Source of the DNA: Rhodobacteraceae bacterium Alg238-R152
Lineage (GTDB): Bacteria > Pseudomonadota > Alphaproteobacteria > Rhodobacterales > Rhodobacteraceae
Length of the DNA stretch: 64,000 nt
Direction: 5' to 3'
NCBI GenBank assembly: GCA_900537125.1
Contig: UNRJ01000002.1
Span: 124,001-188,000, forward strand
Positions 18,011 through 26,201 of this stretch are shown here, piece after piece; position 1 is the first letter of the stretch; the number at the start of each line of letters is the position of its first letter. The notes under the pieces are model-generated. The model had not been told where the DNA came from. It worked only from the letters and a program-made list of their open reading frames with translations, and ran no database searches. The position numbers and the translations under genes are program-made.

Positions 18011-18769
18011 GTGCTGGAATTTGGAATTGAAGGGCTGCTGATCCTTTTGGCAGCAGGATTTTTTGCGGGGTTTGTGGACGCCATAGCGGGCGGTGGCGGC
18101 TTGATCACTCTGCCAGCTTTGATGATCGCTGGTGTGCCGCCAGTTGCCGCTTTGGCGACCAACAAGATCCAAGGCATGTTTGGCTCGGGCACAGCGGCGT
18201 ATTCCTACGCCAAAAGCGGCTTGGTGAACCTGCGCGAGCAGCTTTTACCCGCTTGTTTGGCGTTTGCCGCCTCCTTGGCAGGGGCATTGCTGGTATCGGT
18301 TTTACCAACTGACTGGATCCGCCTGATCCTGCCGGTTTTGCTGATTGGCATCGCACTGTTTTTTGCCTTCCGCAAAGATCCCGGCGATATGGATAAAACT
18401 GCGCGATTGTCGCCGCTGGCCTTCACTTGGACTGCAGTGCCGTTTGTGGGCGCCTATGATGGCTTGCTGGGGCCGGGCGCGGGCAGCTTCTATATGATCG
18501 CCTTTGTGGCGCTGGGCGGCTACGGCATCCTGAAAGCGACTGCCCACACCAAGTTGCTGAACTTCGCGTCCAACGTTGGTGGTTTGACTGGATTTATTCT
18601 GGTGGCAGAGCCGCTTTGGGCCATTGGGCTGGCGATGGGCGTGATGCAGATGTTTGGTGCTGCGCTGGGGGCAAAAATGGCGATGGCCAAAGGTGCGTCC
18701 CTTATTCGGCCTTTGTTGGTTGTGACATCACTGGTTCTGGCGCTGAAGCTGCTTTGGGATGTGATTTGA
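18011..18769 (+). CDS. TSUP (TauE/SafE) family membrane transporter
   Basis: A 252-residue polytopic membrane protein with about eight hydrophobic helices. The two family repeats are visible: GFVDAIAGGGGLITLPAL with ATNKIQG near the N-terminus, and AYDGLLGPGAGSFYMIAF with HTKLLNFASN in the second half. TSUP members export sulfite, sulfoacetate, thiosulfate or other organic anions; the substrate here is unknown. GTG start 3 bp after serB, so the two form an operon. Confidence 0.88.
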   Translation: MLEFGIEGLLILLAAGFFAGFVDAIAGGGGLITLPALMIAGVPPVAALATNKIQGMFGSGTAAYSYAKSGLVNLREQLLPACLAFAASLAGALLVSVLPTDWIRLILPVLLIGIALFFAFRKDPGDMDKTARLSPLAFTWTAVPFVGAYDGLLGPGAGSFYMIAFVALGGYGILKATAHTKLLNFASNVGGLTGFILVAEPLWAIGLAMGVMQMFGAALGAKMAMAKGASLIRPLLVVTSLVLALKLLWDVI

Positions 18770-19050
18770 AGGCGACTGCACGCAGATCAAACTGTGGGGC
18801 ATTTTACGGCCAACACTCAAACATGCATTTCGCGGGTCTGTGCGGCGGATTTTGAGGCGTTTGTGTGATTTGCAACAGTGCTTCTTCAAAAGAAGGTGCC
18901 GGAATTGCGAACAGTCTGGGTGACTGGTAGGAAAGGGTGTATTTCTCGGAAACGTGTTTGGGTCTCTCTCGGGGGCAAAAGATTTACATTTCTAATGAAA
19001 TAAGCGACACGGGTCCCACCTGTCTGGACCTTTTTAGAAGTCAGAGTTGA

Positions 19051-20682
19051 ATGAAAAATATCTTTTTGTATGGGGCGTTTCTTTTAATCGCCGGCCTCGT
19101 GACCTTGGCGCAGATTCTGGGATTGAGCTGGGCAGACGCCAGCATAGCAACTTTTGCCGTATTGCTTCATGCGCCATCTCTGGTTCCTGTACGAGTCATC
19201 CGGCGCGCCGCTGGCCTCCGGTTAGGGTCTTATCCTGAAACGCCATTTTTTGCGCTGATTTTCACGGCCTGGTGCGCCGCTGCCGCGCTTTATGGCTCTG
19301 CCACCTTTGCGCTGACAGCTGGTGCGATTTTTGCGCTTTCGATTGGGCTTCAGTTTGGCGTTGTGCGGGCAATTGACCTCATGGTGTTGGGGGGGCAGTT
19401 CGTCGGCGGGCACAATCCAAATTTCGAAGCCAGCGGTATGATGGCCGTGATCAAGCGCATGGCCTTTTGTTTGCGATCCGCCACAGCGGTGATGTCTGTT
19501 GTGGTGCTATGGCTGTTTTTGTCAGAGGGAATGGCCACGTATTGGTGGGTGCCCGCCGTGGGTTTGGCGCCGTTGGTGTCCATCGTGGCCGCCGTTGGAA
19601 GCGGTCTAAACCTCAAAGAAACAGCGAGGCGCGCTGCAAAAGAAGCAGGGGCAACTGTCGCCGCATCTGTTGCGGACAATCCGCCCAAATGTGTGATTTA
19701 CTATTCTTCTTCCAAAACCGCGCGGCACAAACAACTGCCCTTTAGTGTGAGACAATTCACGAATGCAGGCATTTCAACTGCGCTTATCAGCAGAGAGCCC
19801 CATTCGATTAGGGCGTGCGAAGAGGCGCGCCCGGACTTTCTTTGGCGCGCCTATACATTAGATACTTTGGACACGTTTGCCCAACCTTCAATTCGGGCGG
19901 CGGTCTACCTCAATGATGCGTCTAAGAACACACACTTCATCCGGTTTAATGAAATGGCGCATATCTTACTTGCCCAAACCGAACCATTGTCTGCGGAAAA
20001 ATCCCTAAAGGGAAATCTGGCAATTTACGATGCAATTGTTGCACCGAATTTGGAAACGGCAGCGTTGTGGAGCCGGACGTCCAATGCCGAAGTTGCATCG
20101 CGTGTGGTTGTGATTGACCACAGCGTTGTGCCGCTGTCTGGAGTGACGCAAAAAAGCGGCTCGTTGTGCCGTCTTTCGCTGAGCCTGGCGCCAGGTGCGT
20201 TAGCGAAACGGGATCTTTCTCAAGGCGCCGAAGTTTTGGACGCGGTGCTTGCTTGGGTGGCTGATGATCCGGAACGCAGTTTGACTGTTTCGGTGTGCGA
20301 AGCGGAGGCAGATGGCGATATTCGCGCACTTCAGCAAACTTTGAAATCCGCCTCTCAAGCTTCTCCTCGGGTCACGCTCTTGGAAAACGCCGACAGTTTG
20401 GTGCATGCCACGAGCGACATTTTGATTGCAACAGAGGCTGACGATCTGTGGGGGATTGCACAGGCCGGAAAGCCGGTTCTCTTGTTTGGATCGCATGGGG
20501 GGACAGATGGGATCGAACCCCTTTGGGGGGACAAGGATGAGGTATTCGCGCGTCTGAATGCGGCTCAATCTGGAGGAAATATTCCAGATCCAAAGAATTT
20601 CAAGCGTCGCAAATTTGGTTCGCTTGACGAATTGATTGACGGCGTACATGCCGCCAAACATCCGAAGGGATTGCAGTCGTGA
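19051..20682 (+). CDS. Membrane-anchored protein with degenerate glycerophosphotransferase-like domain
   Basis: A 543-residue protein I can place only by comparison with its neighbour. Residues 1-190 hold five or six hydrophobic helices. Residues about 210-540 form a soluble GT-B-like domain whose end, ATSDILIATEADDLWGIAQA followed by GKPVLL, parallels the ADVLISDISSTIIDYLYAGKP region of the next gene. It lacks both family histidines: no HG-type motif and no KPHP. It is probably a catalytically dead or differently acting partner. Its stop overlaps the next start as GTGA, so the two are coupled. The 281 bp upstream have no other gene. Function is unknown; cell-surface polymer synthesis is the likely field. 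Confidence 0.75.
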   Translation: MKNIFLYGAFLLIAGLVTLAQILGLSWADASIATFAVLLHAPSLVPVRVIRRAAGLRLGSYPETPFFALIFTAWCAAAALYGSATFALTAGAIFALSIGLQFGVVRAIDLMVLGGQFVGGHNPNFEASGMMAVIKRMAFCLRSATAVMSVVVLWLFLSEGMATYWWVPAVGLAPLVSIVAAVGSGLNLKETARRAAKEAGATVAASVADNPPKCVIYYSSSKTARHKQLPFSVRQFTNAGISTALISREPHSIRACEEARPDFLWRAYTLDTLDTFAQPSIRAAVYLNDASKNTHFIRFNEMAHILLAQTEPLSAEKSLKGNLAIYDAIVAPNLETAALWSRTSNAEVASRVVVIDHSVVPLSGVTQKSGSLCRLSLSLAPGALAKRDLSQGAEVLDAVLAWVADDPERSLTVSVCEAEADGDIRALQQTLKSASQASPRVTLLENADSLVHATSDILIATEADDLWGIAQAGKPVLLFGSHGGTDGIEPLWGDKDEVFARLNAAQSGGNIPDPKNFKRRKFGSLDELIDGVHAAKHPKGLQS

Positions 20683-22067
20683 TCGGTTTCATTGTCGTAT
20701 TGAGCTTGGTCTTGTTGGTGGAAGGCGCATGCATTGTCCTGCACACACGTGCCGTGCGGGTGACACGGGTCTCGAACAACCCGGACACCGACTATTCTGT
20801 CGTGCCACGTTCCAAGCACCTCAGTTTTACGCTGACGGGAATAACGGTCCTGGCGCTTGCAGTTGTTGCCGCTCTGCAGCTTGGACCCTGGTCGCTGTCC
20901 GCTGTGTTCATATCCTATCTGACAGCCCGAGCAGCAATGGCACTTCAGGAGTATTTCAACGCAAGTCACTCTCGCGGTTTGCGACTGTCCGAAACTCTGG
21001 TTGCTTCAGATATGGCGGATTCTCGGTTCGCGTTTTACTTTTCCGGAGCACGTGCGCTGGATGTGTATCATGTGACCATGTGGCTGGACGCTCTGAAATC
21101 GCTTGGCCACAAATTTGTGGTTGTTGTCCGCGAAAAGAAACACCTGTCGAGCATTCCTGAATCAGACGCATATCAATGTGTCACTTTTGCTGGCGTGCCG
21201 GCAACACAGCGCCTGCTGCCTGCATCCTGCCGTGCCGTTTTTTACGCGAACAACAGCATGCACAATATTGATGTCATCCGCTCCGGTTCCTCAAAAAAAC
21301 ATGTGCAACTATTACATGGAGATAGTGATAAGCCGCCGAGTTTTAATCCAGTTTCAAAAGCCTATAACCAGCTTTTTGTGGCCGGGGAGATGGCGGTGGA
21401 CCGGTATGCCAAAAATCAGGTCCAGATATCAAGGAACCGGTTCGCAATTGTTGGACGCCCTCAACTTCAACCCATTGAAGCATCAAAAGGTGGAACGACA
21501 GTTGTTTACATGACAACGTGGTCGGGAAATTTCGAGGACTCCAATTTCTCTTCATTTAATCAAGCCATCAAAATCTTGAAGGCTGCGTCGCAGCAGGCTG
21601 GCGTTGATGAGGTTATTTTCAAGCCACATCCTGTGTCCAACCAAGACCCAAATTGGGAAAAGGTGCGCGGGCAGTTTTCAGAGCTAGTGGCAAAATCAGC
21701 AACACCCATTAGATGGGCGGAACACGATGAAAGCCCGTTTGAGCTTTATGCCAAGGCTGATGTGCTGATTTCCGATATTTCATCAACGATCATTGATTAC
21801 CTTTACGCAGGCAAGCCCTACATTGTGACAAACCCCCAAGGGTTCTCTGGCGCGGTGTTGAAGAATTATGCCTCAGTTGATGGCGGGTACCTTTGTGACC
21901 AGGATGTGGGCAACGTTGCCGAGTTGGTTGCGCTGGCTTTGGGCGAAGATCCAATGGCTGAAAAGCGTGAAGAGGTGCGCCGATATGCTTTTGGAGATTT
22001 TGGCCGCCCCTCAGGCGAAGCCTTTCGTGAGGCATGCTGGGAGCTTATCGGCGAGCCTGCCAAGTAG
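20679..22067 (+). CDS. Membrane-anchored CDP-glycerol glycerophosphotransferase family protein
   Basis: A 462-residue protein with two or three N-terminal hydrophobic segments (residues 1-95) and a GT-B domain of the TagB/TagF (Glyphos_transf) type. The catalytic-type motifs are QLLHGDSDKPPSFNP (the HG histidine), VIFKPHPV (the second histidine) and DVLISDISSTIIDYLYAGKP (the nucleotide-binding loop). In Gram-positives these enzymes polymerise glycerol- or ribitol-phosphate. In alphaproteobacteria related enzymes are found in capsule or lipopolysaccharide loci. No other polysaccharide gene is adjacent. GTG start at 20679 overlaps the previous stop. Confidence 0.85.
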   Translation: MIGFIVVLSLVLLVEGACIVLHTRAVRVTRVSNNPDTDYSVVPRSKHLSFTLTGITVLALAVVAALQLGPWSLSAVFISYLTARAAMALQEYFNASHSRGLRLSETLVASDMADSRFAFYFSGARALDVYHVTMWLDALKSLGHKFVVVVREKKHLSSIPESDAYQCVTFAGVPATQRLLPASCRAVFYANNSMHNIDVIRSGSSKKHVQLLHGDSDKPPSFNPVSKAYNQLFVAGEMAVDRYAKNQVQISRNRFAIVGRPQLQPIEASKGGTTVVYMTTWSGNFEDSNFSSFNQAIKILKAASQQAGVDEVIFKPHPVSNQDPNWEKVRGQFSELVAKSATPIRWAEHDESPFELYAKADVLISDISSTIIDYLYAGKPYIVTNPQGFSGAVLKNYASVDGGYLCDQDVGNVAELVALALGEDPMAEKREEVRRYAFGDFGRPSGEAFREACWELIGEPAK

Positions 22068-22247
22068 CTTTTGTGATCAGGATCGTTGAATGCTCCGCAG
22101 GTGCGGAGGCACTTGGTGGGAGGTATGCGTTCTGCCGGGCGACTGCTTTGCGAATTTGTGGTATCGTGAAATTGCGCGCGATCATTGGAATCTCTGCGTG
22201 TGTTTCAGCACTTTCAAGACAGCTGCTTTGTCGAAAGGAGACCTACC

Positions 22248-22562
22248 ATGCCCAAGTTTATGTTTATCTACCACGGCGGCGGACGACCGGAGACGCCAGA
22301 AGAGGGCGAAAAGGTTATGGCGGCCTGGATGAAATGGATGGAAGGCATTGGCGAAGATTTGGTCGATGGCGGCAACCCAGCGGGCATGTCCAAAACCGTC
22401 ACTGTGCACGGAGTAGCAAATGATGGCGGCGCCAACCCTGTATCCGGCTACTCATTGGTAAACGCGGCGGACATGGATGCGGCCTGTGCGATTGCAAAAG
22501 GCTGCCCAATTCTGGAGGCTGGCCAGGGCACGGTTGAGGTAGCAGAAGCGATGGAGATGTAG
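22248..22562 (+). CDS. YciI/DGPF-like dimeric alpha-beta-barrel protein
   Basis: A 104-residue protein resembling the YCII-related/DGPF families. It begins MPKFMFIYHGGGRPETPEE, has a helix with MKWMEGIGEDLVDGGNP, and ends with SLVNAADMDAACAIAKGCPI followed by a beta strand rich in glutamate. Members are small dimers of unknown or hydrolase-like role, often beside ECF sigma factors; none is present here. ATG at 22248 has an AAAGGAG site nine bases upstream. Single-gene unit, followed by a weak terminator. Confidence 0.8.
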   Translation: MPKFMFIYHGGGRPETPEEGEKVMAAWMKWMEGIGEDLVDGGNPAGMSKTVTVHGVANDGGANPVSGYSLVNAADMDAACAIAKGCPILEAGQGTVEVAEAMEM

Positions 22563-22610
22563 GGCCAGCAGCGTCGCAGATAGTGTGCAACGCCACCGGC
22601 CTGTTTTTTT
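22562..22610 (+). terminator. Probable weak terminator after the YciI-like gene
   Basis: GGCC...GCGT at 22563-22574 can pair imperfectly with ACGC...GGCC at 22590-22601, and the stem is followed by TGTTTTTTT at 22602-22610. The T-run is convincing, the stem less so. Confidence 0.5.
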
Positions 22611-23604
22611 ATCGCAGAGAAGGCGCTGCGCGCATCATTCCAGTTTGCAGCCCATCCCAGTTTCGGATCGGTGTATCGAGGTATTTTTGTGCTTCGATGT
22701 GCGTCGGGTCGAGCACACCCAATTTCACCAAAATCGCGGCCAGAGCGTTCTCCGAGGCGCGGGTGGCACCGTCGACGATTTTTAGGGCAATGCCAAGTTT
22801 CTGCTCCGGCAGCATGGCAACGAAGTAGGCCTCGGCACCTGTCTTGATCGCAACCGTGTGCCCCATTGCGCGCATCAGGTTGGTACAGGCCCGACCTTCT
22901 CCAGCGACATAGTCAGGGTGTTTGGCCATTGCGGTGCGCAGACGAGCGGCTGCGGATTCGCGGGTGCCGTTGCCTTCACGTGCGGCGGCAAAAAACGCCA
23001 TAGCGCGGGCCATGCCTTTGAGCGTGCTGGCGTGGTTGGGCGCAGAGCACCCGTCGATGCCGTAACCAGCGCTGTCCTCATGAGTCAGCTCTTCATGCGC
23101 GGCCAAAACAGCCTTTTGCACCGGGTGGGCGATGTCAGTGTAGTTGGCGCCGGCTCCGAGGTGTTTGGTCAATGTCAGGAAGCCGGTGTGTTTGCCAGAG
23201 CAGTTGTTGTGGACGCGGCATACCGGGTCATTGCAGCGGATCAATTCGTCACGGATGCCGATGTCGCGCGGCTCTTGTGGGCCGCAGATCAAGTCTTCAT
23301 CGCGAAACCCTTGCGCAGCCAGCCAAGTGTTGACCATGTCGTTGTGAATGGCAGAGGCGTTATGGGAGGCACACGCCAGCGCCAAATGCTGCTCTGTCAA
23401 ACCAGCTGCGTCAGCCGCGCCGCTCTCCACCAAAGGCAGGGCCTGGATCATCTTGGAGGAACTGCGTGGCAGCACAATCGCGTCGGGATCACCCCAAGCA
23501 TGGACGATGTCGCCATCCACATTACAGACCACCGCATGGCCGGAATGCATGCTCTCCAGGATGTCTCCTCGCCAGATTTCGGTCATTGGCACGGCTTTGG
23601 TCAT
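22609..23604 (-). CDS. Asparaginase (AnsA-like type II, Rhizobium class)
   Basis: A 331-residue protein of the thermolabile/rhizobial L-asparaginase family, not the E. coli class. Evidence is VLPRSSSKMIQALP near residue 50, HLALACASHNAS near residue 75, the NNCSGKHTGFL core with its Ser/Lys pair, and the YGIDGCSAPNHAS segment with conserved cysteine. Hydrolyses asparagine to aspartate and ammonia in the cytoplasm. Start is the ATG at 23604; an 83-residue extension in frame is not conserved and overlaps the divergent gene's promoter. Confidence 0.88.
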   Translation of the reverse strand: MTKAVPMTEIWRGDILESMHSGHAVVCNVDGDIVHAWGDPDAIVLPRSSSKMIQALPLVESGAADAAGLTEQHLALACASHNASAIHNDMVNTWLAAQGFRDEDLICGPQEPRDIGIRDELIRCNDPVCRVHNNCSGKHTGFLTLTKHLGAGANYTDIAHPVQKAVLAAHEELTHEDSAGYGIDGCSAPNHASTLKGMARAMAFFAAAREGNGTRESAAARLRTAMAKHPDYVAGEGRACTNLMRAMGHTVAIKTGAEAYFVAMLPEQKLGIALKIVDGATRASENALAAILVKLGVLDPTHIEAQKYLDTPIRNWDGLQTGMMRAAPSLR

Positions 23605-23774
23605 GAATTCTCTCGCAATTGTTGGCAATTTTGTGCCAACGGGTCTTTCGCGTGGCAACAAATATGGGCTAAACTCTGCGCATCGCGTATAACAAAGTCC
23701 AGCCCACTTCAAATGGTGCAAAGCCAACGGGCGGACGATCAGAGGCAATACACAGCTTGGAGGCTGTAAAGAGC

Positions 23775-24308
23775 ATGACATCACGGTTGATGAAAGCGCT
23801 GGCTGTGACCGCAACTGCGGTTTGGGGCGGTATGGTATCGGCACAGGCCGCAAGTGAAAATCAGGTCAACGCCATTACCGACTGGAGTGTCTTTGAACAC
23901 AAAGACAGCAGCAAGCGAGAATGCTGGGCGGTGAGCACCGCCAAAGAGAGCGTGAATACACGCGGCGGTCAAGTTGTTGCGGTACGCCGCAGCGATATCC
24001 TGCTGTTGGTATCGTTTGTGCCAACCTCTGATGTTGCTGGCCAAGTGGGCTTCACCGGCGGCTACCCCTTTGCGGGCGGGTCGACAGTGGATGTGACCAT
24101 TGATGGACAAGCCTTTGTGATGATCACAGACGGTGAGTGGGCCTGGCCTGCATCGTCTGGTGATGACGCCAAGATGGTGGCTGCGATGAAGCGCGGCGCG
24201 GATGCGACGTTTAATGCCCGTTCGTCCCGGGGAACCAAAACCAGCGATACGTTCTCCTTGCGTGGCTTTACCGCCGCGGTGGAAGACGCAGAGAAACGCT
24301 GTAAGTAA
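23775..24308 (+). CDS. Invasion-associated locus B (IalB)-like periplasmic protein
   Basis: A 177-residue secreted protein. It has an N-terminal signal peptide with likely cleavage after VSAQA near residue 25, followed by DWSVFE and ECWAVSTAKES, the hallmarks of the IalB family, with a conserved Cys and a C-terminal Cys that could form a disulfide. Bartonella IalB is linked to erythrocyte invasion, but the family is widespread in free-living alphaproteobacteria and its general role is unknown. ATG at 23775 chosen; a GGAGG lies 11 bases upstream. Confidence 0.78.
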   Translation: MTSRLMKALAVTATAVWGGMVSAQAASENQVNAITDWSVFEHKDSSKRECWAVSTAKESVNTRGGQVVAVRRSDILLLVSFVPTSDVAGQVGFTGGYPFAGGSTVDVTIDGQAFVMITDGEWAWPASSGDDAKMVAAMKRGADATFNARSSRGTKTSDTFSLRGFTAAVEDAEKRCK

Positions 24309-24427
24309 ACGCTTCGGGGAAAACCGGAGCAGGGCCTCTGCCAAGGTCCTTAAACGCCTGACATTGCCACCATGGGGAAGGCTGATCGGATCAACCGGTC
24401 AGCACGTAAGCCATGGGAGAGCAGACA

Positions 24428-25054
24428 ATGGCACAGGCACAACAGGCAGAGGCGCATCTTGCGGCGCATGACATCAGAAGTTTGGATCTGAGCTGCGTGG
24501 CACGCGGCACTCAGATTGCCACGCGCCGTGGGGAAGTTCTGGTGGAAGAGCTTCAGGCTGGTGACGAGGTGGTCAGCCGTGACAAAGGTTTGACACCGGT
24601 GCGCTGGATTGGCCGTTTGGATGCTTCCAATGCACCTGTGAAAGTACCAGCAGGCGCCATGGGCCGTCGCGTGCCAGCGCGCGATTGCTGGCTGTCACCC
24701 GATGCACGGCTTTGGATGCAAGGTGCGGAGTTTGAGGCCGCGTTCACCTGCCGAGAGGTGTTGGTGCCGGTGAAAGATCTTATCGGCTGGCGGGGAATCA
24801 AGGAAGATCAAGCTGGCTCGTCGGAGTTTTTCCTTGTTCTGTGCGACACGCCTAGCGTGATGGTTGTGGATGGCATGCAAATAGAAATGCGTCATCCGGG
24901 CACGAGTCTGCGGCTGTTTGATAAGGTTCAGGCGGATGAAATGGCTGAGCTGTTCCCGGAATTGCTGGCCTTGGACAGCAAGTCTGATAAATGGCGCCGT
25001 CGCTTGGACAAGCATGAGGCGGCGCAGGTCACAGAAGTGAAAAAGCGGGCCTAA
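24428..25054 (+). CDS. Hint-domain protein (stand-alone)
   Basis: A 208-residue protein, nearly all one Hint (Hedgehog/intein) domain. It has a block-A-like LSCVARGTQIATRRGEVLVE with the candidate nucleophile Cys, then GDEVVSRDKGLTPVRWIG. The block-B position reads SPDARLWM, where intact relatives in this window have SPNHR or SPLHR, so the conserved histidine is absent. Full autoprocessing is therefore doubtful. Start is the ATG at 24428, with GGAGAG six bases upstream; ATG at 24413 lacks a site. Its stop codon overlaps the stop of the convergent YafY gene. Confidence 0.82.
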   Translation: MAQAQQAEAHLAAHDIRSLDLSCVARGTQIATRRGEVLVEELQAGDEVVSRDKGLTPVRWIGRLDASNAPVKVPAGAMGRRVPARDCWLSPDARLWMQGAEFEAAFTCREVLVPVKDLIGWRGIKEDQAGSSEFFLVLCDTPSVMVVDGMQIEMRHPGTSLRLFDKVQADEMAELFPELLALDSKSDKWRRRLDKHEAAQVTEVKKRA

Positions 25055-25731
25055 CCTGGCTCAAAACGCTTCAAGTAGTCCATCAGCGCCTTGCCGGGTT
25101 CAATGTCGAACTTGTCCCCGGGGAGCAGGGTTTCGTTAATCCGGTCCACACGGAACACGCGGAAGTCACCCCGGGTCTCGCACCAGCCGGTACAGGTCCA
25201 AGCGCGGCCCCAATACTCCATTTGCAAAGGCCGAAGGCGACGGCGGCTGTGGCTGCCGTCAAGTGCGGTGTAGTCAATGAGCAGCGTCAATTGCTCCCGT
25301 ATCGCGCGGCGGATGACCGGCATGTTTTGAAAACTTGCCGCCACCTCTGGGGCGGCAAAAATCTCTTTTCCAAATCCGTCCAAGGCCCCAAACATCGGCT
25401 CGGGCATGGATTGATCAATCTTGGTCAAAACCCGCGTCGCCGCATCCTGCAGTTCCACATCCGCCGTCTGGCGCACCAACGCAGCGCCAAGGTGCAGTGC
25501 TTCAAGTTCGACTTGTGTGAGCGCCATAGGTGGCATGAACACTGGCGCGCGCAGGATGTAACCCACTCCCCTTTCACCCTCGACCGGAATGCCGGAGGCC
25601 ACCAAGCTATCCATGTCTCGGTAAATAGTGCGGACCGACACTTCCATTTTTTCCGCCAAGTCAGACGCCTTATGCAGGCGCCCGTCTCGCAGAACTTGGA
25701 TCAAATCAAACAGTCGGTCGGTCCGGCGCAT
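25051..25731 (-). CDS. YafY/WYL-family transcriptional regulator
   Basis: A 226-residue DNA-binding protein. The N-terminal HTH_11 domain (MRRTDRLFDLIQVLRDGR, then ASDLAEKMEVSVRTIYRDMD) is followed by a WYL ligand-binding domain (LLIDYTALDGSHSRRRLRP, EYWGRAWTCTGWCETRGDFR). WYL regulators often bind nucleic-acid or small-molecule signals. It lies four bases after the small ABM-like gene on the same strand. A perfect 11-bp inverted repeat upstream of that gene is a good candidate for its own operator. Confidence 0.9.
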   Translation of the reverse strand: MRRTDRLFDLIQVLRDGRLHKASDLAEKMEVSVRTIYRDMDSLVASGIPVEGERGVGYILRAPVFMPPMALTQVELEALHLGAALVRQTADVELQDAATRVLTKIDQSMPEPMFGALDGFGKEIFAAPEVAASFQNMPVIRRAIREQLTLLIDYTALDGSHSRRRLRPLQMEYWGRAWTCTGWCETRGDFRVFRVDRINETLLPGDKFDIEPGKALMDYLKRFEPG

Positions 25732-25735
25732 TTTG

Positions 25736-26038
25736 TCAGGTGCTGCCTTTGATGGTGTAGTGGGTCATGCTCATGGAACTTTGATCCAGAACCGCCATAA
25801 GGTCCATGAGTTCGGGATAGGTTTCTGGGTCAAATGCGGCGGCAGCGGCATGAGCGTGTTCCAAAGTTTCCCACTCCACCTCGTCGATCCACTCCCCTTC
25901 CGCGGTGGTTGCGATGCGGCGCCGGACAAATCCGGGCTGAGCTTTGGCAAAGCTTTGGGATTTCTCCCAAGCGGCCACAGCTTGCTCTGGTTTGGCGGTG
26001 GCAGTTAGGCGGTAGCGTACAATTTCAATGACAGACAT
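25736..26038 (-). CDS. Small ABM-like dimeric alpha-beta-barrel protein
   Basis: A 100-residue protein, beginning SVIEIVRYRLTATAKPEQAV, with the strand-helix layout of antibiotic-biosynthesis-monooxygenase/EthD-like small barrels (FVRRRIATT, EWIDEVEWETLEHAHAAA). The catalytic role is unknown; such proteins often act on quinones or haem, or serve as stress-related monooxygenases. A clear AGGAG site precedes the ATG. First gene of a two-gene unit with the YafY regulator, a common pairing in which the regulator controls the enzyme. Confidence 0.75.
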   Translation of the reverse strand: MSVIEIVRYRLTATAKPEQAVAAWEKSQSFAKAQPGFVRRRIATTAEGEWIDEVEWETLEHAHAAAAAFDPETYPELMDLMAVLDQSSMSMTHYTIKGST

Positions 26039-26085
26039 ATGGGTCTCCTATGTGGTCTGTGATGCTGCGCCTTGTCTTGCACAGG

Positions 26086-26110
26086 CCAACTGACAGGGTC
26101 TGTCAGTTGG
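26086..26110. promoter_or_regulatory. Perfect 11-bp inverted repeat, candidate YafY operator
   Basis: CCAACTGACAG (26086-26096) pairs exactly with CTGTCAGTTGG (26100-26110) around GGT. It lies 48 bp before the small ABM-like gene (minus) and 92 bp before rlmN (plus). There is no T-run on either side, which favours a protein-binding site over a terminator. The neighbouring WYL regulator is the obvious candidate ligand. Confidence 0.6.
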
Positions 26111-26201
26111 ATTTGGTGTTAAGCAAATTTTTGGCATTATTTGCAAAACGCCTTAAATGGTGTATCTGCACCGCTTGAATTCCCAGATGAGTCCCATAGC
26201 C

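Noticed and set aside
24309-24427. Possible RNA gene between the IalB-like and Hint-domain genes
   Set aside because: Only short, imperfect pairing is present and there is no terminator-like T-run.
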